64,000 nt of DNA from Ectocarpus siliculosus (lineage: Eukaryota > Sar > Phaeophyceae > Ectocarpales > Ectocarpaceae), in contig FN649742.1 in the NCBI GenBank assembly GCA_000310025.1, forward strand, positions 4,605,600 to 4,669,599, read 5' to 3'. A program made the position numbers and the translations under genes. Of the stretch, positions 50,924 through 63,800 are shown piece after piece (the first letter of the stretch is position 1; every line of letters begins with the position of its first letter). The notes beneath the pieces were generated by a model that worked only from the letters and a program-made list of their open reading frames with translations, made no database searches and was not told the origin of the DNA.

Positions 50924-53900
50924 ATGACTCCCTACTACGTCGCCGACGACTCAGAAAGAGTTCTTCACAGCCGGCCAAATCTCGAGTCTGCAGAGAAAAG
51001 GAAATTGTGCGGCGGGAGCAAGAGAAAGCCCTCTACGGATCGATCGCAGAAACCGTGCAGTTCGGACAACGACGGGCTTGGCACTATGGGTAAGTCGCAC
51101 CTAACCTCCGAATCGGGGAACCTCGGTGTGGGGGCATGGACCTCTAAGGGTTGGATGGCTGTGAATACTGTACGTAATTCAAGGCACGGCTCTCTGACGC
51201 CGACCTCCGCGTGGCTGACACCGTCGACGAGCTGCCGATGCCGAGATCAGACTGAAGCAGCAAACCTTTCTCGTGGCATGTACTAGTACGGCATGTACTA
51301 GTACTGCCCTCCAATGCAACCACAGAACTTCATTTCTTGATTGGTTGTGTGGTGTGTTGCTGTTGTTGGCGTCAACCAAGTCCTGCCTTCTAGTTCACAA
51401 TGTACAAGCGTACCTTCTGACTCCCAAACAGCCTACATAAAACCCTACACGTTGGGACTGCGGTGATAATCCCTCCCAGCCCCACATTCTTCCGGGACTG
51501 AAAATCACAACACGCGGGCAAACATTGCCTCCCCGACCGCACCTTATTGTTTCCAAAATGACGCCGATTTATAGATACCGAAACCAGCCAGGCTTAAGCG
51601 GCAGTGGTCCCCTCGCGGCCGCTAGTCGTTACGGAGCGAAAGGCACGCTCTGCATGATCCGTCGAGACGCGTCTGCTTCGAGGGGAGGGGAGGGTCGAGA
51701 AGAGGACGACACAGCGGACGACTTCCAAGTAGACGAGTGGAGTCCGATGCTGAGGTGCTCGACCGCGCCGTCGCTGGCGACGACAACCACGCCGAAGGTA
51801 GGCATGCACCTCTTGGGATCGGTCGTGGCGTCAACCTTTGGATGCGCTCTGTTCTCAGAACATGTCCAAGATTATTTCTGAGGGGATACGGTAGGCAAAC
51901 TTCGACCTGTCGTCAAGTGGTATGCTTGCGTCTGCGCCATGAAAGCATCAATCATCGCAAAGGAGACCGCAATCAAGGAAGGGGGCACGCCGTCGAATCG
52001 CCTATGTTGCACAAATTGCAAGCCGCGAGTGACCCCCCCCCCCCCCCCCTTCTCGCTTCCTGATTGCACCTCTAGGCTTGGCCAGTATCGGCGATGTACC
52101 CTCATGGCTCGCGCCCCAAACGAATGGCACAGTCTCCATGGTACGACGGCGAAACGACGGCTAACGACGTTCGGGCGTCCACCGCCGGGCCTGGGATGAG
52201 GCGCGCCGCGGCCAGCCATGGGTAAGAACCGTAAAAAACGGGTTTGCGTCCCCGCAGTACAGTGCTTCAACCGTTGTTGTCTCTCTATTGTTGGTGAGTA
52301 TTTGGTTTTTGGCGGGCGGTATGTTCCGTAGTCTCTTATACAAGGTGCTCTCCAAACGACTACCGTACTTGATGCACATGCCAGACTTGGTTGTTGTACG
52401 TTATGTATACCTTCGTTTGGTCCACCCCAATGACATTTATTAGTATGTTGTGTTTCGGTCGTTTCATGCTCTACTTGCTCACGTTCTGCAGTCTCGTGTT
52501 GTCCACAGTTTTCGAAACCCAATAACCTTGTGTCCGCAGTCTTCGGTGTTGTGCTCTCGGGATAAACCTTGGTCACCGATGTAGAAAATGTATATCCATG
52601 TACATGTAGGCCCGCAGTTTAACAAGATACCGGTGAGAAAAACAGCCAAAATGTTCACGAAAAAAATACATATGAGAAACATAGCTCAGCCAAAGAACCT
52701 GCACTAAAACTGCTATAAGTATATAGTATCCTGTACTCAACGTTGGTGACAACATAACCAACTAATCTTCGACCCGAAATTGACGTTTCCGGTCCTCTTG
52801 CTGTATACCATCTCCCCCACCCCCAACCCCCCACCTACTTCCCTGACAAAGTGACCCCCCTCTCCTACCGTTCTTGTCTCGGAAACCAGGGTTACCATGT
52901 CCATTCTAGGGCGGGACGCTCTCCTCGACACCACGAATGCCGGAGCGGCTTCGCCGCAACGGTCACGGTCGCTCAGGGGCTCCGCATTGAGGCCCCGTTC
53001 GTCAGCTACCGCTGCCTGGGATGAAGGGGGCGGGAGGGGTTCGATGGGTGGAAGAACTAGTCCTGCCGTAGTTCACGTGCGCACCACCAAAAGGATGGAC
53101 CAGGAGATGGGGTTCCTCAGAGTAGGCACGTACTTTACGGTGAGAAAACATGCACCGGGAGCGGGAGTATGCCGCTGCAGCACAAAATGTAGCATATTTT
53201 TGTTGGGTGCGTTGACGATATAACGGGCAGACTTTCAACGAGGTGCGACAACGCGGCACGAGCGAGCATGGAAGAAAATCCAAACCAAACGAGGGTAGGT
53301 CATGGGGGCGTGAGACGATGGGTTAGACCAATGCGACATAAGCGTGCTTGAGCACAACAAGGGATGTCGCTTTGGTTCGGTGTGCAGGAAGACCGTTACC
53401 CCTGTGGTGTGGAGAGCATCGCTGGCCTTGTCTCACTGAATTATTATAGCGAAGGTGTCGTTGTTGTACCCGCCCCGCTTGCACCTTCTGGGCTCACAAT
53501 ATACAGTTTCGTAATAACAGGGTTGGGGGTAGATGTCGCTTGGTGGAGGTCATGACTTCACATTGGTGGCCTTTCGCCATGCGTACGAGTCGTTCAGCTT
53601 CGCCGCATGGTTCTGTCTAACCCTCTTTTGTGCCCCCAAACGAAATTTCTCCTGCCCCGTCCAATTGCTTCGAAAGACCTCCGTACGCGGTGGAAGCTCC
53701 AAACATCCTGCATCCGTGATGGCTGTGGCTTGAAACTTTGACTTCCTCCTTGAACGCGCCATTACTGTCCATCGAATGATAGATCGTGCCTGGCGTTTGC
53801 ACCGATGTTCGAGATTTCTAGCCGAGGTAGACTCATAGCAACAAAGCCATGGATACGTGCCCCGCCTGACTCTCAGCGAGGTGGTGAGTAGCCTGGTTTG

Positions 53901-55411
53901 TTAGAGCAGTATGTTTTCTACCCTTCGTATGCAGACTCTGTCGTCGTATAGAACTGAACGCCACTGCAACTGCCATTCAAGGAAAGGAACAACCTGAATC
54001 GAATTACTGCGGTGGGGCACTGCGGGAAAGTAAATAGTAACTTTAGCAAATACACATGGTAATCCAGGTATGTTACGCAACACCCTTCCAGCACGGAACA
54101 TACAATTCTACCATTAATGTTCCCTACACCTTGCCCCCAACAACGTATGACTGCTGCTGCTGCGGCTGCGGCTGCCGACTGTGTTTCGCAGGCGTCCAAA
54201 GATCCTCTGAGGCACGGTTTGACTGCTGCGCTGTCCGGAAAGCTTGTTCGACAGACGGACCACGACGGCCTGAAGTGGGACCTGCTCAAGCAGGTCCTTA
54301 AGGTTCGTAATATCTTTGTGTGGTGTAGTCGTTGTGTCTCGTCTGCTCTATGAATGTCTTGACCATGTGTGTGTCGCGATAGCCAGCTACAACCTCATGT
54401 GAGCCTCCTGCTGCACGGGTGCGATTTTGTCGCAAGTGAAGGTTTGATTGCGTTCGACTCTCTCAGGAGGGATGGTGCGTCAGTAAACAGCCGCGCGAAG
54501 CTCAACCCCCCCCCCCCTGTAGGCAACACAAATCCGCTCAACCGCAGACGAAATATAATGCCGTAAGGCTTCTTGGCTCTTGCCGCAGTGTGAGACCTGA
54601 GTTCGTGTCCTCTTATAGCCCGAAAGTGGAACCGGCTGGTGTGCAGGCCTTTTCGCCTGATATATTTCACGTTGCGGCAGGTGTTTCAGCTCCATCTGTG
54701 ATGTTAGCTCAGCAGTATGCACTCGCTCGTATCAGTTGACCCATATCCAACTAATGTTGTTGTTGTTGTCTTCAGATTAACCAAAAACTGTTCTGATCTC
54801 TCTGTCCAGTACCTCCCTCTGTCCACATGGTCGCGCTTATAGATCACTCGTCTGGCAAGAAAGCTGCCCCACTTAGCACATTTAGTTCCTTCTGACCTCG
54901 CTGTATGGGTCTTCGTTGGATTGTATGGCGAGCTGACGGGAAGCTCCTTGCCTCGGCTACTGCAACGGCTGTGCCGTCTCTGTTACACGTTACTGATGCC
55001 AGGTGATCACAGGGTCGCAGCACGGACTGCCGCTCCAGGCTGTGAAAGAAGTAGCAGCTACATTTGGAACGGCCGTCGGCACCTCCAAGTTGGCCACCAA
55101 GGCTCAGGTACGGAAGGCGGTGACGAAGGGCATATCTTTGTCGTTGCCCGTGCGGTGTCAGCGATATCCCGTCCAGTTATCGATGAAGCGCCCACGCCCG
55201 GAGAGGGAGTCGGTGCTGTCCCACAGCTTGTTGGGGATTGCGTCACCGGTGCCTACTGCGACGGGTTCCGCGTCTAGGGGCGCGAGGGCTAGCGAAAGCC
55301 CTCTCCGGGAACAGACAAACGCTGTATGTTTCCATGCCTAGAGGATTACCGAGAGTATGGACCGTCAATAACCCTCCAAGCACACGGTAGTCAGCTAACA
55401 TCCAATGTGGT

Positions 55412-55448
<37 letters not shown>

Positions 55449-57062
55449 CCCATCCCCTTCCAAGTCTTCTTGTCGACCCCTGCCGTTTCGCCTGCGTGCC
55501 CTTTCCCGTCCTGGTCCCGTTCCGTCGGGAACGCTCAACCTCCGTCCCGCCTACCATCGGCAGTTCGTCGACAACATCACGGGGAAGCACGAGGGATTTC
55601 CCGAGAGCGAGCTGAACACCCTCTTCGGGTTCTTCCGGAGACCGATGGCACCCGGTCCCGCCACGGCCACCACCTTTTCCGAGGAAAACCGCGACAAATT
55701 CCCCCAATCACAGCAACGCGGAGGCGTCGGAACCAATAACAGTAGGCCGCGAACATCCCCAGGTAATTTCGGTAGAGCTGGTAAAAGCGGTAGTCGTGGC
55801 GGCAAGGAGAAAGACGGTGCCCAGGGAGCAGACTGGACTATGGCCGTGGCGTGCTTGAGGCTACTCGCGAAACCGAAGGAGCCGGTAAAGGCAGCGGTGC
55901 TTGGAGTGTTTGATGTGTTTGCGCGTGCCCGGGGGGACAGGATGCGCCACAGGCATCGCTTGGAGCAGGAGAGGCTCGAGAAAGAGAGGCAGGCGCAACT
56001 GGAGGAGGAGCGAGAGAGGTGGAAGCGCAGGCGTAAGCGGGAGCAAGAGAGGGGGATCGCGCCTTCCATGCAGCAGGTGCGAAGAGCCCTTCTCAAATCA
56101 CTTAAAACCCCAAGGTTGCACCCAAAACTATCTCCGAAGCTTAGCGGTTTTTAAAGGTAGGTCATCGCCAATAGCTTTTCCCAGAGGGGTAGAACCGTCC
56201 GGGGCATGCCATTACGACCAGGACCTATTCCGCAAGCTCCAGTCAAACGTAAACGCGAGGTAGCGCGACGCCTGCTTTAGTGGTTTCTGGTGCAGTGTAA
56301 TAAACCTAAACCCTACCTCTCGCCACCCTGCTGCCACTGCCGGTGCTCCTTCCCAAGGGTCTTGCCGGTCCTGAATCTCACAGTGCTTTCGCACTGTCCA
56401 GCGCGGACGGTATCGGCGGCGGCGGCGGCGGCGATGGCGGGGACGACGGCCGCGGAAATTCCAGCTTAGAAAGGAACCGCGTTTGCTTCGCCGAGACGGC
56501 CCGCATGTTCACCCTGGTGTGCAGCAACGACCAGGAGCGGCACGCCGTGACGACGACGTACCGCCACCGCTTCTACCTGGAGCTGAGAGCGGTCATGCAG
56601 GAAGGGAGGAACCCCCTCCGTTTCAGGAACAACCAGAACAACAGTGGCGACGGCGGCTACAACTCGCCCAATATGGTAGAGTCCGACCGATGTCTATCGC
56701 CACCGCACCGCCCCAGAAATCGCTCGTCGAAGGATGGAAAAGCCTCTTCGCTGCAGCTTGATGCATACTCTTCGACCGAGACGCCACATGTCTTGCCCAC
56801 CGGCGGTCGGCCGACAACAGCAGAGCCCGCGAAGGAACGACCTGGTGCTCGGCTGCAAAAGGGAGACGGACACGGTCGAGGAGGGGCCAGCGGGATGGGT
56901 TCGCCCGGGCCAGAAGAGAATGGCGTCACGGCGGAAGAGTTTTCGGAAGCTTTGGCGCGATGCCCCGAAATGCTCCAAGCGTTCGGGAGCCAGCTAGACG
57001 CGAGGTTACGACACCGACATCGGCCTATTTGGATGGCGCCGTTCATGAGGAAAGGGGGCTAG
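50924..57062 (+). CDS. Gene A: unrecognised seven-exon protein, about 632 aa
   Basis: Exons on the plus strand: 50924-51089 (ATG), 52910-53139, 54192-54293 (or 54302), 54387-54474, 55013-55107, 55564-56076, 56358-57062 (TAG). Donors include GTAAGT, GTGAGA, GTGCGT, GTACGG and GTGCGA. Phases are 1,0,0,1,0,0 and the sum (1899 nt) is divisible by three. The first two exons are basic and Ser-rich. Exons 3-6 form a plausible folded part (WDLLKQ..VSLLLHGCDFVASEGLIAFDSL..AVKEVAATFG..FPESELNTLFGFF). Late in exon 6 there is a highly charged helix (RLEQERLEKERQAQLEEER). The last exon is Gly/Ser-rich with a short conserved-looking patch (RVCFAETARMFTLVCSNDQER). I know no family for it. A further 240-nt ORF (51558-51797) with a GTAGGC donor does not fit the phases and may be an alternative exon. 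Confidence 0.6.
54753..54825. repeat. Dispersed repeat fragment in a gene A intron
   Basis: Related to 38967-39030 (TTGTTGTTGTTGTCTTCA..GATCTCTCT..CAGTACCT). It lies in the intron between exons 4 and 5 of gene A. Confidence 0.5.
55413..55448. repeat. (GA)n microsatellite
   Basis: A run of GA dinucleotides with one AA interruption, in the intron before the sixth exon of gene A. Confidence 0.95.
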
Positions 57063-58210
57063 CACACATGTGCATGACCCCAAGTAAATTTGTGTGTATT
57101 GTCCGCATGTGCTGCTATTTTATGGCGGGCAGTCTTCTGGCGGTTCTGTGGCTCGAGCGGGGGGGAGTTGGAAAAGTGTATGTCGCGTTTGTCTGTGTTT
57201 TACCCGGGTTTCCTTGCGACCTGACGTGTAAGTAGAAGCATGTGACCGCTCACGTCTGATGCTGTCGTCACACAATCATGCCGGTTTTTCTTCCATCTCT
57301 GCCAATACGTGCGCTTGCGTGCGCTAATATTCGCAGTTTCCATCGTACAGTATGGGCTCCGATCCGGGGTCACCCAAACATGTTTGTGAACTCTCAGACT
57401 TGTCTCAGAGGCTACAAAAGTGTAAGTTCAACTTTTTCGCGAAGGTGGAGTCAAGATCGAAAGGAATATTCGTTTTATCGTTTTATCCAGTCCGTCGGAG
57501 ACAGAGAGACAAATAAAACAGCAATCTCCCGTGGTATCGACTGCAGTGGCTCCACCGGCAGGTGTGCGGCAAGCTACCGCACGGCAAAAAATGCCAATAA
57601 TCTTCTTGCCTTTTCTTAATTTATTTGTTGTCTCTGCTGTGAAGGAAGGGCCGCAGAGTAGACATCAGGTGCCTATAAAAGAGGAACAACAGCGACAGTA
57701 CTACAGGGAATGCTTTCCTTTTTTCAGTCTTGTTTTCCTTGCGCAGAGGCCGCAGGAACAGGGACGAAAGTCACACCAGAGGTGAAAGGTTTTTCACAAA
57801 AGATTTAGCATTTATTTCACGAAGATTTACCCAGGATCACAGAGTGCCTGCTGCCTGGCAAGCACCCTCAAAAGCAGGAAAAAGAAAGATGAACTCGACT
57901 GAAGCTGCAAGTACTTGCTTTCGGCAGGTCCTACCACACGACGATCTTTTTGTTTGTATGGTCGAGTCGTGTGTCGGGTGGAGTCAAATTGTACCCGTTT
58001 CAATACACCACCATGCACCCCCGGAGAAGTGGCAGGTACAACGAAAAAAAAAAAAACAGTGGCCTTGGAGGTTGGAGGTTGGAGGTTGGAGGTTGGAGGT
58101 CGCATCCCTCGCTTCAGCTGCGGAACCCCCTCAGTGGTGTTGCGCCGCATTTTGTGTCTCGGGTGCTGACACGCACGCACTCGCGGAGAGAGCGAGAGCA
58201 CAGCACTACG
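57063..58210. other. Intergenic region between gene A and the PPR gene
   Basis: No gene is supported. It should hold the 3' end of gene A and the promoter of the PPR gene; I see no clear TATA box. A (GGAGGTT)n array lies at 58067-58100. Confidence 0.5.
58067..58100 (+). repeat. (GGAGGTT) tandem repeat, almost five copies
   Basis: Four full 7-bp units and a six-base fifth, 110 bp before the PPR start codon. If the upstream in-frame ATG at 58013 were used, this would encode a GGWRLEV-type repeat. That favours the later start. Confidence 0.95.
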
Positions 58211-60853
58211 ATGGCGTTCGTCGTTCCTCCCACCACAAGCTTCGAGGCCAATCCATGGCTTCCGTGTGTTCCGCAATGGCGGAAAGCCGCTGACGCTAAA
58301 ACTACCGTCGCTGCCAGCGGTGCCCGCAGAGCACTGCCTCTCCGCACAGCAAATCCAACACATGCAGCAGCAGCGGCAGCACCAGCAACAGCAGCAACAG
58401 CGGCAACAGCAATGACATCAGCGGGAACCAGCTCGTCACCCACGCCAACCCAGCCACTTTCTGAAGACACAGCGGGATCGTCAGCGGCACGTAGATTGGG
58501 AGTCATCAAGAGAGCGAATATTGCCGACCTGCACTCGAAGAACTTCGTTCAGAAAGTGCAGTGCATGCGCCCGACGGACTGGCGGGGGGTGCTTCGCGAG
58601 CTGCAGATCGCCGAGGAAGCCTCCGACGCCCAGCCATCTGAGTCCAGAATCACGACGTTCATGTACGCCAGCTGCATCTCGCGGATGGCCAAGGCGCGGA
58701 GATGGGAAGAGGCGCTAGACATCTTGCAGAGGATGAGAGCGCGAGGTTTGCAGCCCAACTCCTACTGCGTGAGCTCGGCGATCAAGGCGTGCGGGTCGAA
58801 GAAGCGGTGGAGGGAGGCGCTGGAGCTCCTGGAGCGCCGGCGGGAGGACCTCGGGGAAGGGAGCCCTGTCGACGAGTACTCGTTGAGCGCGGCGATCTAC
58901 GCCTGCGGCAACTCGGGGGAGACAGGCAAGGTGCTGGAGCTGCTGGAAGAGTTGAAGGTCGGCGGAAAGACGCCTCACCCGTTCTCCTATACCGCGGCCA
59001 TCTCGGCCTGCGGGGACAGCGGGATGGGGGACAAGGTGATGCAGCTCTTCGAGGACATGAGGCAGGCCAGGGTGCGCACCGACGGCTTCATCGACGTGTA
59101 CTGCGTGAAGACCACCATCACGGCCCTCGCCAAGAGCGGCAAGTGGAAGCAGGCGCTCAAGATTTACCTCGAGATGCTGGACGCCCTGCCCGCCAACAGC
59201 GACGCGCCCGAGGCCAACCTCAACCTCGACGCCTTGCGCGATGCCAGCCTCGCGTGCGGGCGCGCGGGGGACTGGAAGGCCTCGCTCAAGCTGCTGGACG
59301 AAATGCGCGCCGTGGCGATCACCCCCGAGAGCGGGTGCTACAAGGCCGCCATGCAGTCCTGCGTCCGCAACAAGCAGTGGGAGAGGGCCACAAGCCTGAT
59401 CGACGAGATGACTCTCACGTACGGGATGGTGCCCGACCTGGAAACCTACCAGGTGGCCATCAGCGCCGCGGGGTGCGCCTCGCTGTGGCCCAAGGCCACC
59501 AAGATGCTGCGCCAGATGCGGCAGAACGGGCTGCAGCCAGACCCCAAGACCTACAGCGCGGTCATCACCGCTTCCGGCAAGGCCAAGAAGTGGGAGGAGT
59601 CCCTCCGGCTGCTCGACGACATGCGGGAGGTCGGGGTGGAACCAAACTGCCACAACTTTAACGCGGCGATAGCGTCCTGTGGGGTTGCCCGCCAGTGGCA
59701 GCGCGCCGTTGGGCTCCTGGGCGAGATGAAGGGTGGCGGGCTCGAGCTGGGTCTCTCCTCGTACAACGCTGCCATCTTGGCGTGCGCTACTTCTGCGCGC
59801 GGGGTTGAGGCGTCGGCGCTCCTGGGGGAGATGCGAGCGGCAGGGGTGGAACCTAACGCGGCCACCTACCTTCCCGTGATCACGGCCTGCGGGAAGGCCG
59901 GCATGTGGGAGCAGTCCTTGGTGCACCTGCGCGAGATGACCGCGCAGGGGCTAGCCCCAAACAGCCCCATCTACACCGCCGTCATCACCGCCTGCGGCCA
60001 CGCCAAGGAGTGGGAGAAGGCGCTCGAGATCCTCGCGGAGATGCCGGCCGCCGGCGTCAAGGCCAGCGTCTACCACTACAACACGGCGCTAGACGCCTGC
60101 GACAGAGCGGCGCAGGGCGAAGCAGCCGTGGTGCTTCTGCACGATATGGACGGACCTCCCGGAGTGAGCCCCAACCCGAGTAGCTACCAGTCCGCGATGT
60201 CGGCCTGCGGTTCCGAGGGCCGGGTCGATCTAGCTCTGGAGTTGCTGGAGGAGGTCAAGGCGGCAAGCACGACGAGGCCGGAGCTGGCTCCCTCCAGCAA
60301 GCTGTACGCGTCGGCGCTCCAAGCGTGCGTCAGCTCCCCCCCCGACGGGTCGAACGCGCGGAAGGCCAAGGAGCTGCTCGAGGAAGCGCGGGGGGCGGGA
60401 ATCGCGCTGAACTGGCGCTCGTACAATTGTGCCATCATTGCGGCGGCGAAGGCGGGGGAGGTCGACGAAGCGCTTGCCAGGCTGGCCGAGATGAAGGACG
60501 CCGGCTTGACACCGAACGTGATGAGCTACAGCTGGATCCTCCCCGCGCTCGCGAGCCGGGAGCTGTGGGAAGAGAGCCTGGCGCTCGTCGAGGAGATTAA
60601 GGGGTACGGGCTGCTGCGCACCCCGTTCGCGTACTCGGTCGTCGTTGCGGCCCACTCCGCCGCCGGCAGGTGGGAGGAGGTCTGCGGCGTGCTCGAGGAC
60701 ATGATTGCGGCGGGGGTGGCCATGAAGGCCGGCGTCGCGGGGAAAGTTGCTTCCGAGACGATGACCGGTCGGGAAGGGGCGGAGAGGGCGCTGGAGCTGC
60801 TGGAGAGGGGAGTGGAGGCACCTGGCTCTGATGCAAGCGCGGCGTCGGCATGA
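58211..60853 (+). CDS. P-class pentatricopeptide repeat (PPR) protein, 880 aa
   Basis: A single uninterrupted exon. I chose ATG 58211 because the frame upstream of it runs through a 7-bp microsatellite; an ATG at 58013 is in frame too. The first 110 residues are Ala/Thr/Ser-rich and basic, which suits an organelle transit peptide, though the target (plastid or mitochondrion) is not decided by sequence. About nineteen tandem repeats of about 35 residues follow from near residue 145 to the end, of the form Y..AI.ACG....W..AL.LL.EMR..G..PN. Such repeats form paired helices that bind single-stranded RNA, one base per repeat, in organelle RNA processing or stability. There is no SMR, DYW or PRORP domain. 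The GC content is higher than in the flanks. Confidence 0.95.
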   Translation: MAFVVPPTTSFEANPWLPCVPQWRKAADAKTTVAASGARRALPLRTANPTHAAAAAAPATAATAATAMTSAGTSSSPTPTQPLSEDTAGSSAARRLGVIKRANIADLHSKNFVQKVQCMRPTDWRGVLRELQIAEEASDAQPSESRITTFMYASCISRMAKARRWEEALDILQRMRARGLQPNSYCVSSAIKACGSKKRWREALELLERRREDLGEGSPVDEYSLSAAIYACGNSGETGKVLELLEELKVGGKTPHPFSYTAAISACGDSGMGDKVMQLFEDMRQARVRTDGFIDVYCVKTTITALAKSGKWKQALKIYLEMLDALPANSDAPEANLNLDALRDASLACGRAGDWKASLKLLDEMRAVAITPESGCYKAAMQSCVRNKQWERATSLIDEMTLTYGMVPDLETYQVAISAAGCASLWPKATKMLRQMRQNGLQPDPKTYSAVITASGKAKKWEESLRLLDDMREVGVEPNCHNFNAAIASCGVARQWQRAVGLLGEMKGGGLELGLSSYNAAILACATSARGVEASALLGEMRAAGVEPNAATYLPVITACGKAGMWEQSLVHLREMTAQGLAPNSPIYTAVITACGHAKEWEKALEILAEMPAAGVKASVYHYNTALDACDRAAQGEAAVVLLHDMDGPPGVSPNPSSYQSAMSACGSEGRVDLALELLEEVKAASTTRPELAPSSKLYASALQACVSSPPDGSNARKAKELLEEARGAGIALNWRSYNCAIIAAAKAGEVDEALARLAEMKDAGLTPNVMSYSWILPALASRELWEESLALVEEIKGYGLLRTPFAYSVVVAAHSAAGRWEEVCGVLEDMIAAGVAMKAGVAGKVASETMTGREGAERALELLERGVEAPGSDASAASA

Positions 60854-63800
60854 AGTGGCTGCTTTGCTGGTGTGGTGACGAGGTGGGGGGAGAACACGGG
60901 GGGGGGGGGGGCTTAATTGACGTGTTGGTCTCCGTTGGTTGGCCGTTAGACTGGTGTTTTGATGTTTGACTCGGCCGACTTGAAATATTGTTCTGTGGAG
61001 AATTGTAAGAAGCAGTGCATTACCAGCAACCGCTCAGATTTCGCGAATCCCAGGGTAGATTGATCTAGTAGTGCGTTATCGCTATTCTAACTTTTCGTGG
61101 CGTTGCTCGGGGTGCCCAAAGTACGAAGGTTTGCGGCATCGGTCCGCGGTTATGTGGTACTGTGCCTTACTGAGACCCACGTGGACGTTTTTCCCTTCTC
61201 CTTATCTGTGAATGTGCCATGTAACATCGGCAGAGTAGGTGTCATTTTGACAGCGAGAGTAGTGTGTTGGCGGTGGCACGCCGACGGTTTCTTGTGCATG
61301 AGCGTTTGTTCGCCAGGCTGCTGCTGCTGTTGCCGTTTTTTTGTTGCGGAGTTTGAGGATAAGGGTAGATTTCCGTCTTTGTTTGGTACCCCTTTTTTTC
61401 AGATGATGTGCCTTGGGTTCTTTCGTGCTACCTGTTGTGATGAGCGAATGCCGCACCAGTTATATGGGCCTGCAGACTCGCTTACGCTTGCTTGTGTTGC
61501 ACACTTCGCCGCTCTCCTTGCAGTGAGTGGTTTTGCTTGTTTGTTTTTTTTCACGTCATTTGCTGTCTGGCGTCGAGAGCACGGCGAGGTGCAAATCGCA
61601 CAAAGCTCGCAGTTGCCTAGGTTTGCCGAACACAAAAAATGCGGAACTTGATCTGGCCTCCTTTCAGTCTTGGTGACGGGTGCACACTGGTGTGGTTTTA
61701 TTTCTTACTTCAAGTATTTTTTTTTCATTAAACCGTCACCCAGTCCAACGCCTGTTGAATGCCTCTGTGGCCATGCTGTCTATTATCGTTCAATACTTCA
61801 CCAGGGCGTCTTCCGGGCGTGAATGAGCCGCTTGTGCTGCCACGGCATCTCTCGAAAGGAACGCCGTTCCAACGGGACACGGTGTTGTATTCCTCTTTTT
61901 ACATCGTCCAACTCTACAAATCAGCGCACTTGTTACGGAGGGTGTGCCGCCTCCTCGTTAGTCTCTGAGGAGACAACATGGCCGGTTTCGGACCTGGCTG
62001 GGGCTACTCCCGGCCTATTTTTTACATCATCCGAATTGCATGACTGTTCTCACGGCAGAAAGGATGAAAAAAAACAAAAAAATCCTTTCTGGTATACATT
62101 GAAAAAAACAGGGTCCGAGTGATATTTCCCTCCTGTTTGAATCATGCAATGTACGTCAAAATGTACACCAGAAGGTTGTAGACTGGCGCCAAAACAGATG
62201 GGACGAGTAAACGCGCACACACAAACACGTTGTTGGATTCGAAAATTCCGTGCTTTGTTCCACTCACCCACAGGGCGGAAAAAAGACACGCCGGTTTTAC
62301 GGCAGGATGATGACGATGCGAGCAAACACGGGGTCCTTCCTAGATGAGACTAGATTGGGCTCGTATTTATGGGTGCGCTTTGCGTTTTCCGAACCCATCT
62401 CGTTCACCACAAATTCATTTTGGCCACGACGTCGCTGTAGCTGTTTTTTTTTTTTGCGGGTGCCGCACCTAACCGCGTTGCTCGTGGAAATTCACTTTCT
62501 TGTGTCTTTTTTTTCTCTTGTCCGTGCAGATGGCTGCCACGAAGGTAGAATATTGACGCGAGAAAATCTTCGTCGCAAATTGGAACAAGCCGCATGTGCT
62601 GGCACTGCCAAAAGTCCTGCCGTATTCCTCTGTTGGTGCTCAGGCGTTTTTCCTTCTCTTGTCAACCTGAACGTAAAACGACCGCAGTATCGAACAGCAG
62701 CTGCAGCTGGTATACATGCCTTGTCACAGAGAGAGCTGCTGCATCGGTCTGTCTGGATCACAAGACAGCTGCAACACAGACGACGAGATGTTGTGCTGTG
62801 CGAGCTTAAACGATCGCTGCGGTTTCGATCAGGACACGTGGGACGGCGAGAAGCGGGGTTGAACCTCACAACCAAGAAACAAACTTACTTCGTGCGAGCA
62901 GCCAGAGTAGGCGATCCGTCAACACCGGCCGGGCACATGTCTAGGCCAAAGGAAGTTCTGCTTAGCTGTACAGCGCACAGGCGCAGCAATGACCGCTGTT
63001 TTTATCGGAACAAAATTTCAGGCGTGAATCGGCATTCCCTTCGAGCACGATGTCCGCGAGAAAAAAAAAAGAGAGAAGAATTACCGCTGCTATTGTGGAC
63101 CCGACACTTGTCCGCATTCACACAGCACTGCTCTGGGTCCGCAAGGAAGACAGTGGTCCCCAAGACAAACATATACTAATACGTGAATCATAGTGCGTCG
63201 TATCCTCGTTCGTGTTTCCACGGCATCTACCAAATATACGCACTACTGCTGTACATAGTTGTACACGCGAAAAAAAAAAAACAGCCTTGCCCCCACGGTA
63301 GGCCGAAACCGCCAACTGAAACACGCCTCCGGAAATCGACAGCAGGCGTCATGTGTGTGTTTTCCACGACAACGGCTGGCCTACGCCTCCTTGCCGTGCG
63401 AGCAGCGCGTTGACTGCCAACCTCAAGTGTCCGCAACGCCAACGATGTGCACACCTACGCTAGAGGTTCATACTCTCCCAGTGTGCCTGAGAGGCCGACA
63501 AAGCTCGAGAGAAAACAACAATCCAACAATCCATCACATCGTCTGCGTGTCTCGCGTACTCCGACTGACTTTTCCTAAAAAACACGCGGCCTGCTTGTTT
63601 TACGGCTGGCCTGGACGGACGTCGAAGATGACCAGCCGCAGGCAGATAAATGTACCACCTGCAGAAACCACGTCGCCCCCCTCTCTTTCACTCTCCGCAG
63701 ATGGTGCCGTGCGCTACCCCTGCTCTACGCGCGTTGCCCCCCAGCCATCGCCAGCACCACCACCACCGTCCTCAGCAAGCACGCGCTACTTGCATCGGTT

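Noticed and set aside
58702-60655. 319-codon plus and 403-codon minus ORFs over the PPR gene
   Set aside because: Shadow frames caused by high GC and the repeat structure of the PPR gene.
61097-61651. 184-codon Cys/Phe-rich ORF
   Set aside because: Starts with GTG, T-rich composition typical of untranslated sequence after the PPR gene.
62250-63179. 309-codon plus-strand ORF
   Set aside because: No recognisable domain, low-complexity Phe and Arg/Lys patches and no supporting splice structure; probably chance.
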